Part shown: piece by piece, positions 46,987-58,599 of the stretch
How the letters are laid out: the number at the start of each line of letters is the position of its first letter
Position numbering within the stretch: the first letter of the stretch is position 1
Assembly: GCA_036346405.1 (NCBI GenBank)
Contig: CM070561.1
Location: 5,706,834 to 5,770,833 of the forward strand
Length of the DNA: 64,000 nt
Reading direction: 5' to 3'
From: Phyllostachys edulis
Taxonomy: Eukaryota > Streptophyta > Magnoliopsida > Poales > Poaceae
Made by a program: the position numbers and the translations under genes
The notes under the pieces: generated by a model
Databases searched by the model: none
What the model was told of the DNA's origin: nothing
Seen by the model: the letters and a program-made list of their open reading frames with translations, nothing else

Positions 46987-49392
46987 TGTGATACCCCGTT
47001 TAAACAGTTGAGTAACTAAAATAATTAATAGGAAAATAAATGGAATTAATAGTGAAAAATTTTAGAATTTGGTAGACTAGTGAGAGTAGTAGGCCGCTGG
47101 CCCATAATCCAAGTGGGAGAGCCCAGCTTTTATATAGAGAGAAGAAAGCTGGCCAAAAACCCTAGCCTTTTCTTTCTTTCCCCAGCCGCCGGCTGCTTGA
47201 GCCTCTACGCTCCTACGCCAGAAACAGCCGCCGTCTCCATTGCTGTCATCGCCTTCTTGCGCTTGCCATCACCACGCACCAGCATCCACTGCTCCTGCGC
47301 ACGCGATCGCCTGCCCCATGCGCGTGGCCGCCGCCCGCAGCGCTTGCCCACGGCTTCTTGCCGCGTGCACGAGGACCTGGCTGCATGCCCGCGCGTGTGC
47401 GTCGCCACCTGCCCCGGAGTTGCCGTCGCCGCGCGTAGCCTGTGCTGCTGCCCGTTTTGGTTCGGCCGCGTGTGCATGCATAGTGCCGAGTGATGCTGCC
47501 AAAGAAATAAAGCAATGCGTGTGCATGGTGCCGAGTGATGCTGCCAAGAGGAATAATTAAATCAATGCATGCTGTGCAATGTGCATGCACGTGTGCTAGT
47601 GTTGCATGGGAAGAGAGTAAGCAAAGAAAGAGAGAGAAAGAGAAAGAAGAAAAAAAGAAAGAAGTGTTGCTGATGAAGAAGACCAGGAAAGGGAGGAAGG
47701 CAAGAAGGAAAGGAGGAAGAAAAGAGAAGAGGAAAATGAGAAAGAATAAGTCGGGATCTCGGTTTTCATCGTATAGGTAATGATCTGTTATTTTATTCCC
47801 TCTGTGTTTTGTTAATTTAATTAGGGATTAAGGAATCGAGATTAGAGAGGGTATTAGCAATTTCTAGTCAATGGATCGAATAGTAGATTGGTTTAGTATG
47901 CTGTCTTGTTGTATTATTTTGGGTACCGTAAGGGTGTAATTTGAGGATGTCATCTACTAGATAATTGTAGAGAATTTTAGTAGCTTTCCGTAGAATATTT
48001 TTATCATGTTGATCGGATGATTGGATTGCGAGTTATGAATTTTTGAGAGCTTGCTGTCCGGAGGAACTGTCGTCTTTTGGCGGTACCTGTTAATCTGTAA
48101 ATTAAAAATAGTAAATGAGATAATTAGTGTATTTACTCTACATGAATAGTGTAGATAATTTCGTAAGCATTCCAGCAAGCCCAAGAACATAATTTATTGG
48201 GCGAGTAGAACAGAAGTTATGATAATTTTAGTACTGGGACAGCAGATAGTGTATCCGGTAGTTTCGACGCAAAAAAAGGTTGGTTTGGCGTAGGCGCGCG
48301 ATTACGGTTGGAATAAAGTGTAGGAGTTGTAATGTATGATTTTTGAGATGCATTTTGGATTGTTTGCCCAGGGAGTGTGGTCTCGTGTGCGTTGCCGCCG
48401 TTTCGCTCTCCAGCGTCACAAGGATAAGAGGCAAGTGCATGGTAGACAGTGGTCATTGGTTGATCACTGTATGCTTTACCATTTATTACCATTAAATTGA
48501 TGTGCTTTTACTTATTTTATTGCAAGTAATATTAATGATCATTATTTATTCCTTATGGTTGGATGTGATATTGTTGGACAATGGTAATGTTGATGAAGCC
48601 ATGAATAATTGTGCATTCATAAGCATCATTGCATATGAGAAGGTGATCATGTTGATCACAACTCCACGGGAGTGGAGGAGGTCCCCGATCCTTGAGGAGG
48701 ACGGGCTTGAGAGTGTGTCATCGACGGGTGAACACTCATGCTATACCGGTATACGCAAAAGAAGTGCATGTGGACATGTAGTGTAGAGATCATGCATGGA
48801 ATGAAAGATAGTTGATGATTGAAAATGTGAATAAAGAAAGAGAATTGAATGATTGAACATTAGAATAAGGAAAAGAGAACAATTAATGTTGATGATGTTA
48901 TTGTGTACTGTTGATTAAGCATTGTGCATTGCTTACTATTGTGCTTGCTGAGTCGTGGACTCACCCTTGCTCTACTATTGTTTTTAGGTGATCGTTGACA
49001 ACGCTTCACTTGGGAAGGGCTAGCACACTTGATTCCACATCATATACATGTTTACTTGGTCCATTGGATATGAGAACTCACTTTATCGATCGATGATTTA
49101 AAGCTAAGACATGATAGAATTTGGCTAGACTTAGAAAATAGGTTGGAATTCATTATTCTATTAATAGACTTGCTTGGATAAGTTTTTACATCGATCTGTG
49201 TTTATTACATTGCCATATTCTTATGAGTTAATTTACCATGATTTTCCTTATAGTTATACTTGTGTTATTGTGACCTGTGTATGAGTTTTATCTTTGATAT
49301 GCTTGCTGTAATTTAGAGATAATTGTTGCTAAATTTGACAGTTAGGTTAGTTTAGTGGCATTCTGGGCTCTGTGTTAGGCCGGAGTGTTACA
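46987..49392 (+). mobile_element. Solo LTR, gypsy-like, TSD TATTC
   Basis: Starts TGTGATACCCCGTTTAAACAG and ends GGCCGGAGTGTTACA. Flanked by TATTC at 46982-46986 and 49393-49397. A TATA-like TTTTATATAGAG lies at 47128-47139, followed by a GC-rich leader (47160-47480). A GAAAGAGAGAGAAAG purine tract is at 47625-47740. The late phrase TTGCTGAGTCGTGGACTCAC (48947) resembles the corresponding part of the other gypsy LTRs. 2406 bp, no gag or pol. Confidence 0.93.
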
Positions 49393-49690
49393 TATTCCTT
49401 ACCATACTCTTCTTCAGTCTCTATGTGCAAACCGTTAGCGCGAATATTCTTAAGAGTTCTAGTCAATTCTGGGCACAACAAGGCTTCTTTAATGATCAAA
49501 ATTGTGCCCATCAAGAGTATAATTGTGGCTCTTCCTAAGCCTATTATACAAGTATCGCTGCCTGCGATTGTTGTAAGACTACCAGCATTCTTGCTGATCG
49601 ACTGAAATATTTTCGTCTCTCTCAAGATGGTATTCGTTGTGCCGCTATCCTGCTAAGCACATATTTCCCATATATTTTTACCCAAATTTC
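49393..49690 (-). pseudogene. Copia protease / pre-integrase remnant
   Basis: On minus: LRETKIFQSISKNAGSLTTIAG, GLGRATIILLMGT and LCPELTRTLKNIRANGLHIE, the region of copia polyproteins after the catalytic Asp of the protease. The catalytic triad itself lies at or beyond the right edge and is lost. The sequence abuts the PUR5 fragment at about 49692. Confidence 0.85.
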
Positions 49691-49694
49691 TAAT

Positions 49695-50155
49695 TCAATC
49701 GTTTGAAATGAAAAATGTGCTTCCAATTATCAGCAAGGGTAGTGTCAATGGACTAGCCTATATTACTGGTGTTGTCTTCACTGATGATATCCTAGGAGTA
49801 TTTCCTTCTGGACTTGGGGTGAAATTTTTTATTGGATCATGGGCAGGGGTGAAATTTTTTATTGGATCATGGGAAGCGTCACCAGTGTTCAGGTGGATTC
49901 AGCAGGTAAGACTGCCAATTCATAGAACGTTGATTTGATTTATATACGCCTGCATGTACTGTGCTTTCTGTCTGCTCTTTACCTTTTGTTTTTAAGAAAT
50001 TTGTAGGCTCAAAAAATTGAAGATGCAGAGATGAGGCAGACATTCAATATGGATGTTGGAATGGTCCTTGTAGTGAGCAAAAAAGCATCAGATAGAATTC
50101 TTGAAGATACCAATGATCGAATCATGCTTATCGCATTGGAGAGGTGATTTAGGGT
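49695..50155 (+). pseudogene. PUR5 (AIR synthetase, PurM) C-terminal fragment with intron
   Basis: PUR5 makes aminoimidazole ribonucleotide in plastid purine synthesis. Exon a (about 49695-49905) encodes VLPIISKGSVNGLAYITG and TDDILGVFPSGLG, and ends WIQQ. A GT-AG intron follows (49906-50006), then AQKIEDAEMRQTFNMDVGMV and ASDRILEDTND. These match the C-terminal part of PUR5 (normally GLAHITGGGFTDN and EMRRTFNMGVGMV). The active-site-side Gly-Gly-Gly has become Gly-Val-Val. A 30-bp exact tandem duplication (49816-49845 and 49846-49875) repeats GVKFFIGSWA. A frameshift near 50125 and a stop follow. The N-terminal two-thirds of the gene is absent. It is a partial, intron-containing, hence DNA-mediated copy. 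Confidence 0.85.
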
Positions 50156-50159
50156 GAGG

Positions 50160-51410
50160 GGTTCACTACGTATGAACTCATAAGCCTACATTGCTTCAAG
50201 TGGTTTATCAGTTGGGAAATCAGCCCAATTTTTTGGTAATAGCATAGTCTTGTGTGACTAAGATCTAGAGTAATAGTGGTTTTACTCTTATAAAAAATGT
50301 GGAATAATGTTTAACAGGTAGGAACATAAACCTAAATGACTAATATTGCTATTTGAGACATCTTGCTCTCTTTCGGAACACTGTTTTTTTTAAAAAGAAT
50401 TTGCTTTATCCTCGACATAATTGCATCTAACGTGACACCCGTGTCTCTAACAATTTATTTGTACTGATCACAGTCGCACATTTTCAACTCCGCGTACTAA
50501 TAGCGCGTGCGGTTTCTAGTAGAATATGTATGTCGAGGATAAGGACGAGCTGAGCAGGGTAACAACTGCGTCGTGGACTCTGCTGAAGTGCTGAGAAGTG
50601 TGTAGCCACTTGCCAAAGGGAGCAGGGTATCGATGTTTGCTACTCTGATGCTGCACAGCTTAAAAAGTTGCTATCGAGCATGCCGCTTTGTACAGTAACA
50701 AGTGGTTCTACGTGTGCATTCTGTTTATTTTATCTCGGGGGAAGAAGATTTCCCTCGGTTTATTGTTTGGCTTCGTACATTTCCTTCAATCTCACTCACG
50801 GAAAGAAATGCTTCTGCTCGTGTTGTGCCATCTCTTTCTGTACTAGGAAACAAGCTGCGCATTTCCAGCAAACCCCAGTCTTTGCTTGTGTAATTTTTTT
50901 AAAATTTTATCTGTTCTGAATTTTTCTCGAAAATTCATTTAAGTATACAGTTTGTAGGAATTCAAATTCTGCCACTACTGCTATGGAGATTACTGCACCT
51001 AGAGTAGTCGAGGTGGTACTAAACTTCACACATTCCAAGTCATATGAAATCATAAAACCGTAATTTCTAAAACCTAAAACTCTAATTTTCGAGACCTAAA
51101 GCCTTAATTTTTGAGACGTTTTCAAGACATGAAATTCTGAAAAATATGCACAATCAAGTCCACTGTGTAAGGAGCCATTAAAAAAAATTCATAATGTTTG
51201 GACCTCATTTTCTATATTAAAAAATTCCTACAAACAGTATAATTAAATGAATTTTTGAGAAAAAAAATTCAAAATGGGTTAAATTTTGAAAAAAATTACA
51301 CAATCACGTACACTTTTTCAGTAGGCTCTAAAAAAATCATAATTTTTGGAGCCAATTTTATATATTTTAAAATTCCTACAAAAAGTATACATAAATGATT
51401 TTCAAAAAAG
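50160..51410. other. Unannotated AT-rich DNA
   Basis: No recognised gene or element. Short phrases (AAAATTCCTACAAA) recur at 51220 and 51370, and the composition becomes A/T-tract rich near 51050-51420. It may be the flank of the PUR5 fragment or the outer part of the GC-palindrome repeat that follows. Confidence 0.4.
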
Positions 51411-51841
51411 GGGAAATGCTACAATGATTTTTTTTTAAAGAAAAAATTTGCTACAGCCCCGTTGCCACATGACCACCGTGCGACAATGGGTGACATGGCA
51501 GCGGGGCTGGCTAGGGAGGCCACGTGGCGACGGCGGAGGCGTTGCCGCATGGCCGCCATGCGGCAGCGGTGCAAATTCATCTCGCGCGTGGTCATTTTTG
51601 CAAATACGGGTTCAAAACGTGTTGTATCTGCCAAAAATTCGAAGTTAACTAGCCTACTATATAAATACAAATTTTAGCGTACAAGGAAAAAGTTCGGAAT
51701 TTTCGTAGCAAGAATGGCTGAATGGCGGCCGCAGTTTTTTTGTTGCAAAAATTTGCCGCACGGCCATCGTGCGGAAACACTGTAGCAGCGATGCGGGCAT
51801 TCCAGGTAGTCGTGCGGCATCGTTGCCGCACGGTGGCCATG
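51411..51841. repeat. GC-rich palindromic repeat, interrupted by the gypsy element
   Basis: Variants of TTGCCGCATGGCCGCCATGCGGCA recur at 51470-51570 and 51740-51841, continuing at 61022-61075 after the gypsy element. The left border GCTACAATGATTTTTTTTT mirrors AAAAAAAAATCGCGATAGC at 61090-61108, so the two sides may be the terminal inverted repeats of one element of about 510 bp. Family unknown. Confidence 0.55.
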
Positions 51842-54800
51842 TGTCGGGACCCAAAAATGTAATTTTAGACCCTCTGTATATAATGCACTAGTCTAGGATC
51901 ATGCTAGTGCACATAGTGTCAACATAGATGAATATCAATCCACACAAGACGATTAATAGTATAAATGACTAATTTGATTAACAAATAACCATTTTGACCT
52001 TATGGCCGACTTTACACTTATTAAGCCACGCAGGGCTAGCAATAGAGAAATAAGCAGCAGAAAAAATAACTTCAGCGGAATCTCATCAATTCGCCACAGG
52101 CAACCGACTGGAATCAAGACCCTAACGATCAGGCACCTTCGTAGAACTCTTCCTCGAAAACAGGCGATGACTCCTCCACTTCTGTTGATTGATTACAGCA
52201 AGCACGAGTACACAACCGTACTCACAAGTCATACCACAGAATGCAATTATACATGATGGCCTATTCCAAAGGAATGACTTTTGTGGTTCTTTTGCAGAAA
52301 TGCAACATTTGAATTGAATAAGAATAATAGATTAAAACATAAAGTAAAACAAATAAACAATATTAATTTAACAGTTTGATTTCACAAAGATACATAGCCT
52401 AAACAAGTTATTCATACAGCTATATGACTTAGATCACACAGCTCCCTTCCCAAAGATTTTATGAAAACTACCCTTCGTGTGAAATCCCTGAGCATGTCCA
52501 TGACTACGGACGCAGCTATTCGAATAGATTAATTTAACACTCTGCAGAGTTTATACACTTTACTCACATGATACAACTAGTGTTGCAAGCACTAATCATA
52601 ACAAAACGTTTCAGAAACTTTATCTCAAACATTGACACTCCCAGTGTGCTTTACCGCTATACCAACCCTTACACAGTGCTTTGGCATAACACACACCGTT
52701 GGACAGGGAAGCGGCAAACCGTCCGGCGATGTGACTACTTGGTAGAACACACCTCTACCCATGCAACACAGCCTAACCTACTACCTGCGTAATCAATGTC
52801 AAGAATCCATAACTTACTAAGTTAGGCCTGTCCCAACAGGCATGTGGTCGTACGAGAGGTCCAGTTCAATGGCGCACAAAGTTAAGTCTTTAATTGACCA
52901 AGGCAAGGCTTCCAAATTTCTAACTACAACACACAGATTAATATTCACATGCACACAGTTCCACCAAAGCACACAGTACCACTTGCCTCCATCTAAATCC
53001 TTTCCCACCCTATTGCTTAAGTGCAACATATGCTATCAACGAATAATAGCACACAGTACACACAGTTTTATCACATTGTTTCATAATCACTTGGTCAAGT
53101 TTATAATTGCAACTTGCATGAAATGATTACTCGTAGCATGGCTAAGCAGTCTAATCGTATCTAACCAACCCACGTTGGTGCTACGATAATACCAACTAAT
53201 TAAAGAACCAATCTAGGGTGACAAAAGATTATGACATAACAATAGACAAGGTCGATACAACAAATTGGATTAATAACTAAACCCAAAAGCATTTAAATAA
53301 ATACTTGAAGTAAACGCAGTAATTTGAATTAATATAACCTTTTAAAACTGTGTTCAATATGATCAAATTTATAACTTGCCTTGAAATAGGTCTAGGTACT
53401 GATCTTGTTCTTAAGGCACTCCTTCTTCTACCAAGCTTCTCGAAGCATCGACATCTACTCGCAAACAAAGCAAATAAAAAAACAAATAAATAATAGAGGC
53501 AAAAACACTCCAAAAATTAAATAAAAATCTTAGATAAATATATCTTGAATTTAGATGAATTTAGAAATTTGAATCGGCTGAATTGGAGCTCGGATGCAAA
53601 AGATATGGGCTTTGGAAGTTTGAATCTAAAGAAAGACCCAAATTTGGATTTTTTTTTCCAGAATATCCAAATTATTTTCCTATTGAAAAATCCAGATTTA
53701 ATGCATCGGCTGATGTCATCAAAGGGAATCCGGAATTAAAAGAAATAAAAGGAAATTCTGACATGTGGGACCCACATGTTAGTGGCTTGGCTTTTGGTGG
53801 ACTGGGTCTCCCGAGGGATTGGATTTGGGTTAGGTGGACCGTGTTAGGCATGCGTACACGAGGGTGCTGACGCGACGCCACGCGTGCACACATGAGACAT
53901 GGGCGCTGAGTTGGCTAGCTGACCAAGAAGCCACGTCAGATCGACGGCAACTGGCACTAGATCCAATGGTCGACGACGAACGGTAGTGATCTACCGACGG
54001 TGAGTGGTACCAGGAGATAGCCAAGGCTATTGCACACCTAGTGAGCTACTTCCGGGTGGTCGGGGTTAACTAAGGTGGCCGGCGGTGAGCTTTTGGCGAT
54101 GGAGTCCTTCGTCTTTTGTTGGATGGGGACTCGGGTGATGATCCAGCGATGGGAAAAGGCTCTAGAGATAGCCCAAGCGATGGAGAAGACGATAGTGTCC
54201 TCCATGGAGGTGGGGCATCACCGGCGGCGGAGAAATCCAAAGAATTCAAGCTCCAGCCGAAAACCCTAGATGATGGATTACAGCGGCGCTAGGGCTCTAG
54301 AGGGGCGGGGGCTTGAGGGGTTTTGATGCCGGCGGCGATGCGATGTGGCGCATAGGCGGCGGAGTTCAAAGGAGCACGAAACGAAAACGCTAGGATTTCG
54401 GGGATAGAAAGGGATTCGGGGACGATACGATCTGGATTCGGTTGCGGTAGGGATAGGGCTTCTAGAATATGGGGTCCACACGAAGAATCAGGGCGATCTA
54501 AGCTGTTGTCAGACAGAGCTTCGAAGTCATCCATGCCGGACACGGCCACGCTCGCGTGGAGAAGAAACTGAGTCGGAGACGATGATCCGGCGGGACCCAC
54601 TTGTCAGCGAACGCTAAACGCGAACACGCGCGGGCAAGTGGGCTAGCTTGAACGCAGCGTCTTGTGATTGGGCGCTTCACGGCCACGCCTGTAGAGAAGG
54701 ATTGGGTAGAAACAATTGCCCGAACTGCTGTTCGAGATTTTTAATAGCTTTTATATTTTAGAAAATAACAGAAATTCCAAATGGCAATAGAAAATAGCAA

Positions 54801-55032
54801 ATGAACTTAGAAAAATTCTAGAAAAATCTAAAAAATATATCCAAGCACCTAAAGTTCAAATAAAATAGTTTTGACCATTGTTGATGTTGACTTTAATCAT
54901 ATTAAATTGTTTTGATATCCAAAATCCATGTTTAAGCTTTTGAATTAAATTCAAAAAAAAAATCAAATGGTGAATTTTCTCCCTACTAACTATTCAAAAG
55001 ATTTTTAAAGCTTAGAAAATTGGGATGTTACA
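51842..55032 (-). repeat. 3-prime LTR of the gypsy element, 3.2 kb
   Basis: On minus it begins TGTAACATCCCAATTTTC at 55032 and ends GGGTCCCGACA at 51842. The part 53795-55032 aligns with the right LTR. The rest (51842-53790) has the ATTCGAATAG motif at 52518-52527 and other landmarks shared with 23860-24652 and 62580-62640. It lacks the TATA-box segment found in the other LTR. Open frames in it are not genes. Confidence 0.9.
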
Positions 55033-55035
55033 AAC

Positions 55036-55052
55036 CTCGCCCCCTTAAAGGA
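55036..55052 (-). other. Polypurine tract of the gypsy element
   Basis: On minus TTTAAGGGGGCGAGG directly precedes the 3-prime LTR start, the expected plus-strand primer site. Confidence 0.8.
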
Positions 55053-55073
55053 ATCTCAACACCGAGATTCAGG

Positions 55074-55805
55074 CTAGCTAGGGAAAAGGCTAGAAAACTC
55101 AGCTTTCAGCTCCTCTTCACGCTCCCACGTTGCTTCTCCTTCTGAGTGGTTGCTCCATTGAACTTTGCAAAAATAAACGGTCTTGCTTCTGGGATGGCAC
55201 TCTGCGACATCTAAAATTTTGATTGGCTGCTCCTTGTAAGTGAGATCTTCTTTCAACGCAATTGAGTCCAATGGGGCTTGCTCTTCTGGCACACGAAGAT
55301 ACTTCTTCAGCTGAGAGACATGAAAGACATCATGTACTCCTACTAATGACTGTGGCAGCTCCAACTGATAAGCTACTTCCCCACGACGATCCAAAATCTT
55401 GAACGAACCAACATACCTAGGGGCAAGCTTCCCTTTGGCATGAAACCATTTTACACCTCTGAGTGGGGTAACTCGAAGATAAACATAATCTTCTTGTTCA
55501 AAGCTGAGATCACGACGATGGTTATCAGCATAACTCTTCTGCCTTGACCGGGCTATCTTCAATCTTTCTCTGATCATAGACACTTGTTCTTCTGCTTCTT
55601 GAATAATATTTGGCCCAAAAACCAAACGTTCAACTGTTTCTGACCAATTCAAAGGGGTTCTGCAGACATGGCCATACAAAGCTTCAAACGGTGACATTTG
55701 CAGACTGGCTTGATAACTATTGTTGTACGAGAATTTTGCATATGACAGACTTTTGTCCCAACTTGTGGCATTAGCTAGAGCACATGCTCTCAACATATCT
55801 TCCAA
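55074..55805 (-). pseudogene. Gypsy integrase C-terminal region with chromodomain
   Basis: On minus: MSPFEALYGHVCRTPLNWSE and RQKSYADNHRRDLSFEQEDY (integrase C-terminal GPY/F region), then LAPRYVGSFKILDRRGEVAY, then the chromodomain VYFCKVQWSNHSEGEATWE at about 55090-55170. About 243 residues stay open. The preceding part with the catalytic Glu (55806-55916) is broken by stops. Chromodomains of this type steer insertion into heterochromatin. Confidence 0.93.
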
Positions 55806-56275
55806 AATTTGATTAACTCTTTCAGTCTGTCTATCTGTCTAAGGATGATAAGCAGTACTAAAATTTAGGTGAGTCCCTAAGGCTTCATGCAAACTCTGTC
55901 AAAAACGAGAGGTGGACTAACATCCTCGATCTGACACTATCTTCCTAGGCACACCATGCAAATTGACAATCCTTGACATATATAGCTTTGTAAGGCAATC
56001 TCCTGAGTAAGTGGTTTTGACTGGTAAGAAATGAGCAACTTTAGTCAAACGATCAACTATTACCCAAATTGAATCGTAACCCGATTGAGTCCTAGGTAAA
56101 CCGGTAATGAAATCCATTCCGACATCTTTCCATTTCCACTCTGGAATCTTCAGAGGCTGCAACAGACCTGCAATCTCTAATATTTTGCTTTTACCTTCTG
56201 ACATATGTCGCACAAGGCAACGAACTCTGCGACTTCTCTCTTCAAATTTGGCTACCAAAATTTATTCTTAACATC
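55806..56275 (-). pseudogene. Gypsy integrase core, broken
   Basis: The open piece 56258-55917 has WKWKDVGMDFITGLPRTQSG and ends IVSDRGC, covering the first two catalytic Asp positions. After a stop at 55916 the strand continues as LHEALGTHLNFSTAYHP and TDRQTERVNQILEDML with stops replacing Trp and Gln codons. The zinc (HHCC) part at 56200-56300 is shifted between frames. Confidence 0.9.
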
Positions 56276-56900
56276 CTAGTACATCTTAGTACTACCTGGG
56301 TGAATCGAATACTTTGAGTCATGGGCTTCCTTCAAAATTAGCTGTCTCAAACCATCAACAGCTGGTACGCAAATACGTCCATTGATCCACAGTATACCTT
56401 GATCATCTTTGGTGAAGTCTCTGAATTTTCCTTTTGCCATTTTGAGCTTGATGTCTGAAAATACAGGATCCTTTGGTTGAGCTTCATGAATCAGCTTCTC
56501 CAAAGTGGACTGCACCTCTAGACTGGCCACAAATCCTCCAGTTACAACTTCTAGCTTCAGCTTCTGAAATTCCTCTTGAAGTTTTGAATAAACCTCTTTC
56601 ACTTCTACAACATTGTAGTAGCTCTTACGGCTTAAAGCATCTGCAACTACGTTGGCCTTACCGGGATGGTAATGGATTTCAAGATTATAATCCTTTATTA
56701 ACTCCAACCATCTCCTCTGTCTCATGTTCAGGTCAGATTGGGTGAAAATATACTTCAGGCTATTATGATCTGTATATACTTCACAGCGATTACTGATGAG
56801 GTAATGATGCCAAATCTTTAAAGCACGCACTACGACAGCTAATTCCAAATCATGGGTAGGATAATACTCTTCATGAGGCCTTAATTACCTTGACGCATAA
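56276..56900 (-). pseudogene. Gypsy RNase H region
   Basis: Starts inside the domain: MELAVVVRALKIWHHYLI, CEVYTDHNSLKYIFTQ with the conserved Asp, then HYHPGKANVVADALSRK. It is separated from RT by a broken stretch at 56850-57006. It ends near the start of the integrase zinc domain with HDSKYSIHPGSTKMY. Confidence 0.92.
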
Positions 56901-57006
56901 GCGACAACTTTTTCTTCTTGCATCAGGACACATCCTAATCCTTGACGTGAAGCATTACAATAGATATCAAAATCTTTGCGAATGAAGTCAAACGCTTCTT
57001 CAATTC

Positions 57007-58599
57007 TTAAAAACTTTCTTCACAAACTGGGATCCAAGTGAACTTTTTCCCCTTCTTCAACAACTGCGTAAGAGGCTTAGCAATTGTTGAGAATCCTTCG
57101 ATGAAACGGCGATAGTATCCTGCCATTCCCAAGAAACTACGAATTTGAGTAACAGTCTTGGACTGTTCCCAATGCAATACTGGTTTAACTTTACCGGGGT
57201 CAACTACTACTCCCTCGGCTGTCATCACATGACCGAGGAAATTAACTTCCTTTTTCCAGAAATCACACTTGCTAAATTTAGCATACAACTGATGCTCTCT
57301 GAGTTTCTCTAGGATTAACCTCAAATGCTCAACAAGTTCTTCTTTTAACTTGGAGTAAACCAAAATATCACTAATGAACACAACTACAAACTTATCCAAA
57401 TATTCCATGAATACTTTATTCATCATGTTCATGAAATAGGCAGGGGCATTAGTTAGACCAAATGACATGGCTAAGAACTCATAATGTCCGTACCGCGTTG
57501 AGAAAGCGGTCTTTAGTATATCCTTAGGACAAATTTTCAACTGATGGTAACTTGATCGTAGATTGATCTTTGAGAACACTCCGGCTCCATTCATCTGATC
57601 AAACAAATCATCAATCGGAGGCAATGGGTACTTGTTCTTGATGGTGACTTCGTTGAGAGATCGATAATCGATGCACATTCTCATACTTCCATCTTTCTTT
57701 CTGACAAACAAAACCGGTGCGCCCCATGGTGACGAAATAGATCTCACAAAACCTTTCTCCAGAAGTTCTTCTATTTGCTTCTTCATTTCTACGAACTCAT
57801 CGGCTGGAATCCGATAGGGTCTCTTCGATATCAGTGCTGTTCCTGGCACTAGATCGATGACAAACTTGGTGTCACGGTCCGGTGGCATTCCTGGTAACTC
57901 TTCCGGAAATACATCTGGATATTCTCTGACAATAGGCACATCTTCTAAAGCAACTGTCTTCAGGCTATTGACTAACAGATGTCCATCACGTACTGAGGTA
58001 GGTAGAAACTCTACCTTGTTTCCCTTGGTATCCTCAATTGTTACGGCTCTTCGGCCACAATCTAGTACAGCTTTGTACTTTGTTAACCAATCTATGTCAA
58101 GAATGGCATCTAAGGTCTGGGTATCTAGAGCGATAAGGTTGGCTAGAAACTCAACCCTAGCTATGAGTAACTTAGCTCCTAAACATCCCACTTTAGAACT
58201 TAACTCTACTCTAGGCGACTGGACTAACAGAGTGTGCTTAAGGTGCATAACTTCTAGGTTATTCTTAGTTGCAAAAACTCCAAAAACAAACGAATGCGAA
58301 GCTCCAGAATTAAACAAAACTGATACATGCACTGAGTTTACCAGAAACTTACCCAGTACGACGTCCGGTGCTTCATGAGCTCCTTCCAGAGTGACGTGGT
58401 TGACATGACCTCTAACCACAGATTGTGGTGCTCCTCCGGGTTGACCAGTGGTTTGAGAAACTCCTTGATTGGTGTTCTGTGCTGGTGTCTTGGCGGGTGT
58501 AGCTCCAAGGTTGAAGTGTACAAGAGTGATTGTTCCCTTCTGAGGACACTGGTTAGCGAAGTGCCCTGGCTGACGGCAAGAATAACAAACTATTTGCAC
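57007..58599 (-). pseudogene. Gypsy gag zinc knuckle, protease and reverse transcriptase, catalytically dead
   Basis: Open for about 530 residues. The zinc knuckle CYSCRQPGHFANQCPQ lies at the start. The protease motif at about residue 97 reads LFNSGASHSF where active copies have DSGA. RT begins near residue 265 (YRIPADEFVEMKKQIEELLE). The first catalytic Asp is Asn (FSKINLRSSYHQ, codon near 57573), and the FIDD box reads FISD (near 57370). The RT thumb SFLGMAGYYRRFIEGFSTIA follows. Upstream of it is gag and downstream RNase H. The long frame shows the element is not very old despite the lost active sites. Confidence 0.95.

Larger units (their letters stand above)
35111..49692 (-). mobile_element. 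Ty1/copia retrotransposon, minus strand, shattered by nested insertions
   Basis: Pieces in the order expected for a minus-strand copia (protease, integrase, reverse transcriptase, RNase H, 3-prime LTR) occur at 49393-49690, 46290-46986, 40290-40860, 36590-37560, 35581-36228 and 35111-35373. Between them lie an LTR, a gypsy-like fragment with two nested solo LTRs, and another solo LTR. The gag and 5-prime LTR are missing on the right, where the protease meets a PUR5 gene fragment. All coding parts have stops or frame changes. Confidence 0.85.

Noticed and set aside
47080..47590. Cys-rich 137-codon frame and overlapping frames
   Set aside because: GC-rich leader of a solo LTR; frames on both strands are equally open and unlike known proteins.
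54278..54600. Frames repeated at 60238-60587
   Set aside because: Present in both LTRs of the same gypsy element and degraded differently in each; LTR sequence, not a gene.
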